Positions 25,516 to 33,016 of a DNA stretch of 64,000 bases are shown one piece after another; position 1 is the first letter of the stretch; each line of letters opens with the position of its first letter. The position numbers and the translations under genes were made by a program. Location of the stretch: NCBI RefSeq assembly GCF_014650055.1, contig NZ_BMUF01000009.1, positions 322,405 to 386,404 of the forward strand, written 5' to 3'. Below the pieces are notes generated by a model. The model ran no database searches, was not told the origin of the DNA, and was given only the letters and a program-made list of their open reading frames with translations. Source of the DNA: Streptomyces malachitofuscus (GTDB lineage Bacteria > Actinomycetota > Actinomycetes > Streptomycetales > Streptomycetaceae).

Positions 25516-25557
25516 TCCGATTGCTATCGGATCGTGATGCTCAGATTCCCCTCAGAT
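25516..25557 (+). promoter_or_regulatory. Candidate GluR sites upstream of gluA
   Basis: The palindrome TCCGAT-TGCT-ATCGGA (25516-25531) is followed by two copies of CTCAGAT at 25540-25546 and 25551-25557. The copies start exactly 11 bp apart, which is the helical phasing used by OmpR/PhoB-family regulators binding as head-to-tail dimers. Assignment to GluR is inferred from position and phasing. Confidence 0.5.
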
Positions 25558-25587
25558 GTAATGACGCAGGTCTGAAGGATTACTACT

Positions 25588-25609
25588 GTCCTCCGAAACC
25601 GAGGAGGAC
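25588..25609 (+). promoter_or_regulatory. Hairpin in the gluA leader
   Basis: The 7-bp stem GTCCTCC / GGAGGAC (25588-25594 with 25603-25609) has an 8-nt loop and ends just before the GGAG (25610-25613) that serves the gluA ATG at 25624. It may limit ribosome access or act as an attenuator. Confidence 0.45.
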
Positions 25610-25623
25610 GGAGCCTGAGAGCG

Positions 25624-26400
25624 ATGACCGAAGTATCGGTGGCCAAGGAAGATGTGGCCGCGACCGGCGATCTGGTCGTCCTGAAGAGCGTCAACAAGCA
25701 CTTCGGCGCGTTGCACGTACTCCAGGACATCGACCTCACGATCGCCCGTGGCGAAGTCGTCGTGGTCATCGGACCCTCCGGGTCCGGCAAGTCCACCCTG
25801 TGCCGCACCATCAACCGACTGGAGACGATCGACTCCGGCTCGATCACCATCGACGGCAAGCCCCTGCCCCACGAGGGCAAGGAGCTCGCCCGGCTGCGGG
25901 CCGACGTGGGCATGGTCTTCCAGTCCTTCAACCTCTTCGCGCACAAGACCGTGCTCGAGAACGTGACGCTGGGCCAGGTCAAGGTCCGCAAGAAGGACAA
26001 GAAGGCCGCCGAGGAACGCGCCCGTGCCCTGCTCGACCGGGTCGGCGTGGGTGCGCAGGCCGAGAAGTACCCCGCACAGCTCTCCGGTGGCCAGCAGCAG
26101 CGTGTCGCCATCGCGCGGGCCCTGGCGATGGAACCCAAGGTCATGCTCTTCGACGAGCCGACGTCGGCTCTCGACCCCGAGATGATCAACGAGGTGCTGG
26201 AAGTCATGCAGCAGCTCGCCCGCGACGGTATGACCATGATCGTCGTTACCCACGAGATGGGCTTCGCCCGTTCGGCGGCGAACCGCGTGGTGTTCATGGC
26301 CGACGGCCGCATCGTCGAACAGGCTTCGCCGGACCAGTTCTTCAGCAACCCGCGCAGCGACCGTGCCAAGGACTTCCTGTCGAAGATCCTTCACCACTGA
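25624..26400 (+). CDS. gluA: Glutamate ABC importer ATPase GluA
   Basis: This 258-residue polar amino acid ABC ATPase has Walker A GPSGSGKST (50-58), Q-loop Gln100 in VFQSFNLF, signature LSGGQQQRVAIARAL, Walker B VMLFDEP and switch His in VVTHEMGFA. It energises uptake through GluC-GluD with GluB as receptor. First gene of gluABCD, divergent from gluRK. The four-gene order and sequences match the S. coelicolor glutamate uptake system (SCO5774-5777 from memory). Confidence 0.97.
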   Translation: MTEVSVAKEDVAATGDLVVLKSVNKHFGALHVLQDIDLTIARGEVVVVIGPSGSGKSTLCRTINRLETIDSGSITIDGKPLPHEGKELARLRADVGMVFQSFNLFAHKTVLENVTLGQVKVRKKDKKAAEERARALLDRVGVGAQAEKYPAQLSGGQQQRVAIARALAMEPKVMLFDEPTSALDPEMINEVLEVMQQLARDGMTMIVVTHEMGFARSAANRVVFMADGRIVEQASPDQFFSNPRSDRAKDFLSKILHH

Positions 26401-26481
26401 CGGCGCGCCTCGCGCCCTGACGACCTGCGTCACCGGACATGGACCGGGCCGCATCACTTCACCACTCAAAGGATGTGCACC

Positions 26482-27324
26482 ATGAAGCTCCGCAAGGTCA
26501 CCGCCGCCTCGGCCGCCGTGTTCGCCCTTGCCCTGACCGCCACCGCCTGCGGAGGCGGCGACAGCGGCGACAGCGGTTCGTCCTCGGGCGGCGGCGACAA
26601 GATCAAGATCGGTATCAAGTACGACCAGCCGGGTCTGGGCCTGAAGGAGCCCGACGGTTCCTTCTCCGGCTTCGACGTGGACGTGGCGACCTACGTCGCC
26701 AAGGAGCTCGGCTACGAGCCGAACCAGATCGAGTGGGTCGAGACCAAGAGCGCGGACCGTGAGAACGCGCTGTCGCGCGGGGACGTGAAGCTCATCGCCG
26801 CGACGTACTCGATCACGGACGAGCGCAAGGAGAAGGTCGACTTCGCCGGCCCGTACCTGCTGGCCCACCAGGACCTGCTGGTCGCGGCGGACTCGGACAT
26901 CTCCGAGGCCACGGACCTGAACGACAAGAAGCTCTGCTCGGTGACCGGCTCCACCTCGGCGCAGAACGTCAAGGAGGACTTCGCGCCGGACGCCCAGCTC
27001 AGTCAGCGCGGCGGCTACTCGGAGTGCCTGTCCGCCCTGCAGAACGGCCAGGTGGACGCGCTCACCACCGACGACTCGATCCTCGCCGGCTACGCCGCGC
27101 AGGATCAGTACAAGGGCAAGTTCAAGCTCGCCGGTCTGAAGCTGAGCAACGAGAACTACGGCGTCGGTGTCAAGAAGGGCGACACCGAGACCGTGAACAA
27201 GGTCAACGACGCGCTGGAGAAGATGGTCAGCGACGGTTCGTGGCAGAAGGCCGTCGAGGAGAACTTCGGCCCGGCGAACTACAAGAACGAGCCGGCCCCG
27301 AAGATCGGCCAGATCGTCCAGTAA
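26482..27324 (+). CDS. gluB: Glutamate-binding lipoprotein GluB
   Basis: This 280-residue SBP-family-3 receptor has a lipoprotein signal ending LTATACGGG (lipid Cys near residue 24) and a Gly/Ser linker. Ligand-binding fold landmarks are GFDVDVATYVAKELGY, AATYSITDERKEKVDFAGPYL and SVTGSTSAQN. The ATG at 26482 is chosen because AAAGGA lies 8 bases upstream; another in-frame ATG lies at 26473. It is separated from gluA by 81 bp that contain a small GGCGCG-cct-CGCGCC hairpin (26402-26416), and from gluC by two strong hairpins. Confidence 0.96.
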   Translation: MKLRKVTAASAAVFALALTATACGGGDSGDSGSSSGGGDKIKIGIKYDQPGLGLKEPDGSFSGFDVDVATYVAKELGYEPNQIEWVETKSADRENALSRGDVKLIAATYSITDERKEKVDFAGPYLLAHQDLLVAADSDISEATDLNDKKLCSVTGSTSAQNVKEDFAPDAQLSQRGGYSECLSALQNGQVDALTTDDSILAGYAAQDQYKGKFKLAGLKLSNENYGVGVKKGDTETVNKVNDALEKMVSDGSWQKAVEENFGPANYKNEPAPKIGQIVQ

Positions 27325-27344
27325 CGCGGGACTCCGCCGACGCA

Positions 27345-27413
27345 GGGTCCCCGCGTCCGACGCGGGGACCCGCGAACGCGCCGCCGCCCACCACTCCACA
27401 GGCGGCGGCGCGT
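27345..27413 (+). terminator. Two tandem strong hairpins between gluB and gluC
   Basis: Hairpin 1 has a 12-bp perfect stem (GGGTCCCCGCGT / ACGCGGGGACCC, 27345-27356 with 27360-27371) and a CCG loop. Hairpin 2 has a 13-bp perfect stem (27376-27388 with 27401-27413) and a 12-nt loop. They lie 20 bp after the gluB stop inside an operon, so they probably act as a partial terminator or 3' mRNA protector that raises receptor over permease levels. Confidence 0.75.
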
Positions 27414-27456
27414 CACGTCCGCCACGTACGTCACACACCCGGAAGCGCGGGAGATC

Positions 27457-28134
27457 GTGTTCGACTTTCTTTCAAACTATGACGACCCGTCCCTGCTGGG
27501 CGCCTTCTGGGTCACGGTGCAGCTCACCGTCTTCTCGGCCGTCGGATCCCTGATCTGGGGCACCCTGCTGGCGGCGATGCGGGTCAGCCCGGTGCCGCTG
27601 ATGCGCGGTTTCGGCACCGCTTATGTGAACATCGTCCGGAACATCCCCCTGACGGTCATCATCGTCTTCACGTCGCTCGGCCTCGCCGACATCTTCGGCG
27701 TGACCATGGGCGCGCCGGACAACTTCGAGACCAAGTACTTCCGGCTGGCCGTGCTCGGCCTCGTCGCCTACACCGCCGCCTTCGTGTGCGAGGCGATCCG
27801 CTCCGGCATCAACACGGTGCCCGTCGGACAGGCGGAGGCGGCACGGGCCCTCGGCCTGAGCTTCAGTCAGGTACTCCGGCTCGTCGTGCTGCCGCAGGCG
27901 TTCCGCTCGGTGATCGGCCCCCTGGCCAACGTGCTGATCGCGCTCACGAAGAACACGACCGTGGCGGCGACCATCGGTGTGGCGGAGGCCGCGCTCCTGA
28001 TGAAGGAAATGATCGAGAACGAGGCACAGACGCTGCTCATCGGCGCGGTCTTCGCCTTCGGGTTCGTGGTACTGACCCTGCCCACCGGCCTGTTCCTCAA
28101 CTGGCTGAGCAAGCGCCTGGCGGTGAAGCGATGA
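27457..28134 (+). CDS. gluC: Glutamate ABC permease GluC
   Basis: This 225-residue inner-membrane permease of the HisMQ type has about five helices and the EAA cytoplasmic loop (GQAEAARALGLSFSQVLRLVVLPQAF). It starts at GTG 27457 with GGGAG upstream. The stop overlaps the gluD ATG (ATGA), so GluC and GluD are made in a coupled 1:1 ratio. It pairs with GluD as the heterodimeric channel energised by GluA. Confidence 0.96.
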   Translation: MFDFLSNYDDPSLLGAFWVTVQLTVFSAVGSLIWGTLLAAMRVSPVPLMRGFGTAYVNIVRNIPLTVIIVFTSLGLADIFGVTMGAPDNFETKYFRLAVLGLVAYTAAFVCEAIRSGINTVPVGQAEAARALGLSFSQVLRLVVLPQAFRSVIGPLANVLIALTKNTTVAATIGVAEAALLMKEMIENEAQTLLIGAVFAFGFVVLTLPTGLFLNWLSKRLAVKR

Positions 28135-29033
28135 CTTCTGTTCTCTACGACGCTCCCGGCCCGAAGGCCAAGCGGCGCAACCTGATCCTCTCGGTCGTCT
28201 TCTTCGTCCTGCTCGCCCTGCTGCTGTGGTGGGTCTGGACGGTGCTGGACGACAAGGGTCAGCTCGAGTGGTCCCTGTGGAAGCCCTTCACCACGTCCGA
28301 CGCCTGGACGACGTACCTGCTGCCGGGCCTGGCCGACACGCTGAAGGCCGCGGGCCTCGCCATGGTCATCGCCCTGCCGCTGGGCGCGGTCCTCGGCATC
28401 GCACGCCTTTCCGACCACCGCTGGGTGCGTGTTCCGGCCGGCGCCGTGGTCGAGTTCTTCCGCGCCATCCCGGTGCTGCTGCTCATGCTGTTCGCCAACG
28501 AGTTCTTCGCCCGTTCCACGGACGTGAGCAGCGCCGACCGGCCGCTTTACGCGGTCGTCACCGGCCTGGTGCTCTACAACGCCTCGGTCCTCGCCGAGGT
28601 GGTCCGGGCCGGAATCCTGGCCCTGCCCAAGGGACAGAGCGAGGCGGCCCAGGCCATCGGTCTGCGCAAGAGCCAGACCATGGGCAGCATCCTGCTGCCG
28701 CAGGCGGTCACGGTGATGCTCCCGGCGATCGTCAGCCAGCTGGTCGTGATCGTGAAGGACACCGCGCTGGGCGGCGTGATGCTCGGCTTCACCGAGCTGC
28801 TCAACTCGCGCGGCACGCTGGCGGCCAACTATGCCAACGTCATCCCGAGCTTCATCGTGGTGGCGGTCATCTTCATCGTCCTCAACTTCATCCTCACCTC
28901 GTTCGCCTCCTGGCTCGAGGCACGGCTGCGGCGCAGCAAGCGGAGCACCGGAGCGGTGCTCGGCGCGGATGACGTCGACGACCTCAACGCGGGCGAGGTG
29001 GGCGGTACCCTCGGGACCGGTGCGGAGAAGTAG
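28131..29033 (+). CDS. gluD: Glutamate ABC permease GluD
   Basis: The 300-residue permease is a second HisMQ-type subunit. An N-terminal helix (about 17-36) is followed by the permease core with its EAA loop (GQSEAAQAIGLRKSQTMGSILLPQA). A charged C-terminal tail carries RRSKRSTG. It ends the gluABCD operon, just before a very strong terminator. Confidence 0.96.
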   Translation: MTSVLYDAPGPKAKRRNLILSVVFFVLLALLLWWVWTVLDDKGQLEWSLWKPFTTSDAWTTYLLPGLADTLKAAGLAMVIALPLGAVLGIARLSDHRWVRVPAGAVVEFFRAIPVLLLMLFANEFFARSTDVSSADRPLYAVVTGLVLYNASVLAEVVRAGILALPKGQSEAAQAIGLRKSQTMGSILLPQAVTVMLPAIVSQLVVIVKDTALGGVMLGFTELLNSRGTLAANYANVIPSFIVVAVIFIVLNFILTSFASWLEARLRRSKRSTGAVLGADDVDDLNAGEVGGTLGTGAEK

Positions 29034-29050
29034 CACCCCGCCTCACGTAC

Positions 29051-29095
29051 GACATGGTTGTGGCCCGCCGGGATCCGGCGGGCCACAACCATGTC
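29051..29095 (+). terminator. Very strong terminator after gluD
   Basis: A 21-bp perfect stem (29051-29071 with 29075-29095) has a 3-nt loop and arms starting GACATGGTTGTGG. It lies 17 bp after the gluD stop. Confidence 0.92.
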
Positions 29096-29328
29096 GAGTG
29101 ACCGGCCGACCCGGTTGGTACCGCGGAGCAGAACTCCCCGGACTCGTGTGATGAGCAGTCAAGTGCTGTGACGGGCCCCTCCCCCACTTCATGATCGCCA
29201 CCGGCCTTCGGTCACTTGACGCAAGCACCGGCAATAGGTTGCATACGTTCTGTGATCGTGCACCCTGCTCCATCTTCCTGTTCCTCCCCGTCCCTTCGGA
29301 CGTCGCTTCGGGCAGGGGGCGCCGCGCC
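29096..29328 (+). other. gluD-monooxygenase intergenic region
   Basis: This 233-bp spacer precedes the FAD monooxygenase. A TTGACG (29216-29221) resembles a -35 box, but I cannot fix a matching -10 element. No small gene was recognised. Confidence 0.35.
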
Positions 29329-30954
29329 GTGGACCCGGTGATCATCGTCGGAGCCGGGCCCGTGGGGCTCACGCTCGCACTGTCGCTGGCACGCCAGGAG
29401 GTGCCGTGCGTGCTCCTCGACGAAGGGCCGGGCAAGGACGAACCCCGTCCGGCGCGTACCGTCGTCCTGCGCGAGGACACGGCCGCGCTTGTGGAGCGGC
29501 TGACCGGTGTGCCGCTCGCGCACGCCGGAGCGCGTTGGGCCGGATGGCGGTCGATGCGGCGCAAGCAGGTGATGTGCGAGGTGGCCTTCGCCGACGCCGA
29601 TCCCGCTCCGCTGCACATCGCCCAGCACGTCGTGACGGGTGCGCTGCGTACGGCCCTCGCCGGCGAACGGCTCGTCAAGATCGCCACGGACAGCCGGCTG
29701 GACACCATGGAGCAGGAACCGTCCGGCGTCACCGCCCGCACCCGTGGCTCGGCGGGCACCTGGTGGCGTGGCAGCTATCTGGTCGGCTGCGACGGTCCGC
29801 GCTCGACCGTGCGCAAGCTCCAGGACATCCGCTTCCCGGGCCGCACCGCGGTGGAACGTCACGCCGTGGCCGCGCTGCGCACCGAGCTTCCCTGGCACGA
29901 CGAGGCACTGCTGCACCGGCTGCCGCCATGGCGTACGTCCGGTCCCTCGGCCGGGGAGATCACCGCGCGGCCGCTGCCGGACGGGGTGTGGCGCCTGGAC
30001 TGGCTGCTGCCGCCCGGCAAGGACCTGGTGACGCCCGAACTGCTGCTGGCCCGGGTGAGGGAGACACTCGCCGGATGGGCCAACGGTCCGACCCCGCCGT
30101 ACGAGTTGCTGGACACCGGTGTGCACACCGTGCACCACCGGCTGGCCCGGCGCTGGCGGGCCGACCGGGTGTTCCTCGCCGGGGACGCGGCACATCTGCT
30201 CGGCACACTGGGCACGCACGGGCTGGACGAGGGGCTCCGCGATGCCGACAACCTGGCCTGGAAGCTGGCGCTGGCCTGGCACCACGGTCCGCACGAGGCG
30301 CTGCTGGACAGCTATCAGACGGAACGCCGGGCGATCGTCGCCTCCCGGCTGCGCGCCGCCGACCAGGCGCTGCCGCTGGTGCGCGGCGGCGGAGGACTGC
30401 GTTCCTACGTCCCCGGCTCCGCGCGGGGACATGACGCACTGCTGATGGACGGTCACCTGGGGCGCGGCCCTCTGGGGTCGCCGGGGTCGTACGCCGGTTC
30501 GCCGCTCGCGCCCGGCAGGCTCGAGGGCGAAGCGCCCGTCGGGACGGCTCTCGGGGAGGCGGTGACGGATGTGCGGGTCACCGCGGAGGACGGCACGTTC
30601 GTCCGGCTGCGGGACCGGCTCGGCCGCGGTGCGCTCCTGGTGGTGCTGATCGCTCCGGGCACGGGTGTGTGGGAGCGCCGGCACTGGGTGTCCGCCGGGA
30701 TCATGCCCCGGTTGGCCGCCGCCGTCTCGGCACTGCCGCACCGGGCGGAACTGCTGGTCGCGGAGAGCTACCCGGGGGCGGCGGCCCATACCGTGCTGCT
30801 GGTCCGCCCCGACGGTCATCTGGTCACGGCGCTGAGCGGTGTCCGCCCGGCGGATCTGTACGCGGCGGCGGAGGCGGCGCTCGGCGGGCCCGTCGGGGCG
30901 GAGGCGGGGGGCGACGCGGGGGCGAAGGCCGATGCGGGGACCGGGTCGCGCTGA
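29329..30954 (+). CDS. FAD-dependent aromatic-type monooxygenase
   Basis: This 541-residue flavoprotein of the PheA/TfdB hydroxylase type (FAD_binding_3) has the dinucleotide motif VGAGPVG (7-13), the mid-protein DG motif (YLVGCDGPRSTVRK) and the distal FAD contact (FLAGDAAHLLGTLGTHGLDEGLRDADNLAWKLA, a split landmark). The C-terminal third is the thioredoxin-like extension seen in phenol hydroxylase relatives, ending in a Gly/Ala-rich tail. I chose GTG 29329, with AGGGGG upstream, since homology begins there. It stands alone; no neighbouring pathway reveals the substrate. Confidence 0.88.
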   Translation: MDPVIIVGAGPVGLTLALSLARQEVPCVLLDEGPGKDEPRPARTVVLREDTAALVERLTGVPLAHAGARWAGWRSMRRKQVMCEVAFADADPAPLHIAQHVVTGALRTALAGERLVKIATDSRLDTMEQEPSGVTARTRGSAGTWWRGSYLVGCDGPRSTVRKLQDIRFPGRTAVERHAVAALRTELPWHDEALLHRLPPWRTSGPSAGEITARPLPDGVWRLDWLLPPGKDLVTPELLLARVRETLAGWANGPTPPYELLDTGVHTVHHRLARRWRADRVFLAGDAAHLLGTLGTHGLDEGLRDADNLAWKLALAWHHGPHEALLDSYQTERRAIVASRLRAADQALPLVRGGGGLRSYVPGSARGHDALLMDGHLGRGPLGSPGSYAGSPLAPGRLEGEAPVGTALGEAVTDVRVTAEDGTFVRLRDRLGRGALLVVLIAPGTGVWERRHWVSAGIMPRLAAAVSALPHRAELLVAESYPGAAAHTVLLVRPDGHLVTALSGVRPADLYAAAEAALGGPVGAEAGGDAGAKADAGTGSR

Positions 30955-30998
30955 GGCGGGCCGTCGTCACGGTTCACGGTCCGCATGGTGACGTCGAG

Positions 30999-31028
30999 TT
31001 GAACCCGTGAACCGCCTCGTGGTGTACT
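30999..31028 (+). promoter_or_regulatory. Promoter of the cysteine leader / cdo transcript
   Basis: A -35 box TTGAAC (30999-31004) and -10 box TGTACT (31023-31028) are 18 bp apart. The -10 is followed after 7 bp by GTG at 31036, so transcription probably starts at the start codon itself (a leaderless message). Confidence 0.6.
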
Positions 31029-31035
31029 CCGCCTC

Positions 31036-31122
31036 GTGACCGACACCTGCGTGCACCTGTGGCGGCGGGTCCACATGGACCTGGTCCGCTACGCGGGCTG
31101 CGTGTGTCGTCCGTCCTGCTGA
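31036..31122 (+). CDS. Cysteine-rich leader peptide upstream of cdo
   Basis: This 28-codon open frame begins GTG (V as M)-T-D-T-C and ends GCVCRPSC followed by TGA at 31120. It contains four Cys codons (positions 5, 22, 24, 28), three of them in the last seven codons. The central RRVHMDLVR matches the RRHxDLxRV pattern I recall from actinobacterial putative leader peptides in front of sulfur genes. The predicted promoter ends 7 bp before the GTG and there is no ribosome-binding site, so translation is probably leaderless. It precedes cysteine dioxygenase by 70 bp. Translation stalling at the Cys codons when Cys-tRNA is scarce could control the downstream operon. An alternative start is GTG 31051. 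Confidence 0.72.
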   Translation: MTDTCVHLWRRVHMDLVRYAGCVCRPSC

Positions 31123-31192
31123 TTCGCCCCCTCTCACCTCCCGGCGCGCCGCCGCGCGCGTCTGTCGCGAACCCTTCTTCAGGACGGTGCAC

Positions 31193-31720
31193 GTGTCTGT
31201 CTCCTCCCCTGTCCCAGCCCCCGTCGCCGCACCCACTCAGGCGGACCTCCTCGATTTCGTACGGCGTACCGCCGCCGACGCCGAGCTGATCGCCTCCCTT
31301 CCGCTGGACCCCGAGGGGCGCACCTGGGTGCGGCTCGACGGGCCGGGCGGCAGTGAGGCCTGGCTGATCGGCTGGCCGCCGGGCACCGGTACCGGCTGGC
31401 ACGACCACGCCGACTCCGTCGGTGCCTTCATCACCGCGGCGGGTGAGCTGAGGGAGAACTCGCTCGCCGCGCGGCTGCCCACCGACGGCTGGAAGACCCT
31501 GGAACTGACGGACGGGGTGGACCGGGAACGCCGGCTGACGGCCGGGCAGGGGCGGGCCTTCGGGCGGCACCATCTGCACGAGGTGCTCAACGACTCCCCG
31601 GACCGGCACGCGGTGTCCGTGCACGCCTACTACCCACCGTTGCCGCAGATCCGCCGCTACAGCCGCAGCGGCCGGTTCCTGCGACTGGAACAGGTCGAAC
31701 GGCCGGAGGACTGGCAGTGA
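31193..31720 (+). CDS. Cysteine dioxygenase
   Basis: The 175-residue cupin is predicted to oxidise L-cysteine to cysteine sulfinate with non-haem iron. Iron ligands are His70 and His72 in WHDHADS and His129 in RHHLHEV, the 3-His pattern of the CDO family. Start GTG 31193 has AGGA 9 bases upstream; GTG 31187 is possible. The stop overlaps the rhodanese GTG (GTGA), so the two genes are coupled. The Cys-rich leader upstream supports cysteine-linked control. Confidence 0.92.
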   Translation: MSVSSPVPAPVAAPTQADLLDFVRRTAADAELIASLPLDPEGRTWVRLDGPGGSEAWLIGWPPGTGTGWHDHADSVGAFITAAGELRENSLAARLPTDGWKTLELTDGVDRERRLTAGQGRAFGRHHLHEVLNDSPDRHAVSVHAYYPPLPQIRRYSRSGRFLRLEQVERPEDWQ

Positions 31721-32130
31721 AAAGGATCAACGAGCTGTCCGGCGGTCCCGTCGGAATCGACGAGCTGCTGGAGCGAGTGCGCGAAGGCTATGAACGCGTC
31801 GAGGCGCGGGACGCTTATGAGGCCGCCCTCGCCGGCGAGGCGCTGCTGGTGGACATCCGCTACGCCGCCCTGCGGGAGCGGGACGGGCTCGTCCCCGGCG
31901 CCCTCGTCGTCGAGCGCAACGAACTGGAGTGGCGCCTGGATCCACGGGGCAGCCACCGCCTCCCCGAGGCGACGAGCCACGAGCTGCGCGTGATCGTGAT
32001 CTGCAACGAGGGCTACGCGTCCAGCCTGGCCGCGGAGTCCCTCCAACGGCTGGGTCTGCACCGGGCCACCGATCTGGTGGGCGGTTTCCAGGCCTGGCGG
32101 TCGGCGGGACTGCCCGTGGTGCCCGCGTAG
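31717..32130 (+). CDS. Rhodanese-like sulfurtransferase
   Basis: This 137-residue single-domain rhodanese has the conserved DIRYAALRERDGLVPGALVVER start and active-site Cys96 in the loop CNEGYASS, and ends in GGFQAWRSAGLPV. It carries sulfane sulfur as a persulfide. Its GTG (31717) overlaps the CDO stop, with GGAGGA upstream. Together with CDO it forms a cysteine/sulfur-handling unit convergent with recX. Confidence 0.93.
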   Translation: MKRINELSGGPVGIDELLERVREGYERVEARDAYEAALAGEALLVDIRYAALRERDGLVPGALVVERNELEWRLDPRGSHRLPEATSHELRVIVICNEGYASSLAAESLQRLGLHRATDLVGGFQAWRSAGLPVVPA

Positions 32131-32200
32131 CGTGTAGGCGTCGCGCCCGTCGCGGGCTGTCCGTGCGACCGTGCTCGCCCGGGTGCCGGCCCTCGCCTGC

Positions 32201-33013
32201 TCAGAACTCCTCGTCGCCGAGGAACTCGGTGTCCTCGCCTTCTTCCTCCAGCGCCTGCCGGACGACGCGCAGGGCGAGGCCCTCGGGGTAGCCCTTGCGG
32301 GCGAGCATGCCCGCGAGGCGGCGGGTGCGCTTGTCACGGTCGAGCCCGCGGGTGGCGCGCAGCTTGCGGGCGACCAGTTCGCGCGCGGTCTCCTCCTCCT
32401 GCTCGGAGTCGAGCCGGGAGACGGCCGCGTCGATCAGTGCCGGGTCGACGCCCTTGGTGCGCAGCTCGCGCGCGAGCGCCCGCCGGGCCAGCCCCCGCCC
32501 GTGGTGCCGCGACTCCACCCAGGCGTCCGCGAAGGCACCGTCGTTGATCAGTCCGACCTCCTCGAACCGGGACAGCACCTCCTCGGCGGCCTCGTCCGGG
32601 ATCTCCCGCTTGCGCAGGGCATCGGCCAGTTGGCTGCGGGTGCGCGGGGTCCCGGTGAGCAGGCGCAGACAGATGGCCCGCGCCCGCTCGACCGGGTCCC
32701 CCGGAGGTTCCTCCCGCTCTGCCCTCGACGAGGAAGAGGCGCCCCCGTCCGCCGCGGCCGCGTCGCCGAAGGACCGGCGCCCGCGCCCGCGTCCACCGCG
32801 CGGCCCGCCGTCACGCGAGCCGCCCGCCCGTGCACGGCCGCCACGCCGCCTGCCGTCGCCGGAGTCCGCTTCCCGGAGGCCGCCCGCGCCGGTGCCGTCG
32901 TCGTACGCCGCATCACCGCCCGCGGCTGAGCCCCGGCCGCCTGCGGTGCCCCTCCCCCGTGGGGCACCGGAAGCGTCGAACTCGTACTCGGCCCAGTCGG
33001 TTCGTCGGGTCAC
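32201..33013 (-). CDS. recX: RecA regulator RecX
   Basis: This 270-residue protein has a long low-complexity N-terminal half (about 100 residues rich in G, R, A and S) and then the RecX three-helix repeats (ICLRLLTGTPRTRSQLADALRKREIPDEAAEEVLSRFEEVGLI, a split landmark; VESRHHGRGLARRALARELRTKGV). RecX caps and restrains RecA filaments. It starts at GTG 33013, 3 bp after the recA stop, so it is co-transcribed with recA. The Arg/Gly-rich N-terminus is longer than in enteric RecX. Confidence 0.96.
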   Translation of the reverse strand: MTRRTDWAEYEFDASGAPRGRGTAGGRGSAAGGDAAYDDGTGAGGLREADSGDGRRRGGRARAGGSRDGGPRGGRGRGRRSFGDAAAADGGASSSSRAEREEPPGDPVERARAICLRLLTGTPRTRSQLADALRKREIPDEAAEEVLSRFEEVGLINDGAFADAWVESRHHGRGLARRALARELRTKGVDPALIDAAVSRLDSEQEEETARELVARKLRATRGLDRDKRTRRLAGMLARKGYPEGLALRVVRQALEEEGEDTEFLGDEEF

Positions 33014-33016
33014 GGG

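Larger units (their letters stand above)
25340..25623. promoter_or_regulatory. gluR/gluA divergent control region
   Basis: This 284-bp spacer between gluRK and gluABCD holds four ordered elements: an 18-bp palindrome (25391-25408), a 16-bp palindrome (25516-25531), an 11-bp-phased direct repeat (25540-25557) and a hairpin next to the gluA ribosome-binding site (25588-25609). Both transcription units must start here. Confidence 0.6.

Noticed and set aside
29191..29328. N-terminal extension of the FAD monooxygenase from ATG 29191
   Set aside because: The extra 46 residues have no family similarity, and the FAD motif begins right after GTG 29329, which has its own ribosome-binding site.
32131..32200. 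GCCCG-TCG-CGGGC (32145-32157) as a rhodanese/recX terminator
   Set aside because: Only 5 bp with a 3-nt loop and no U-run; too weak to list as a feature.
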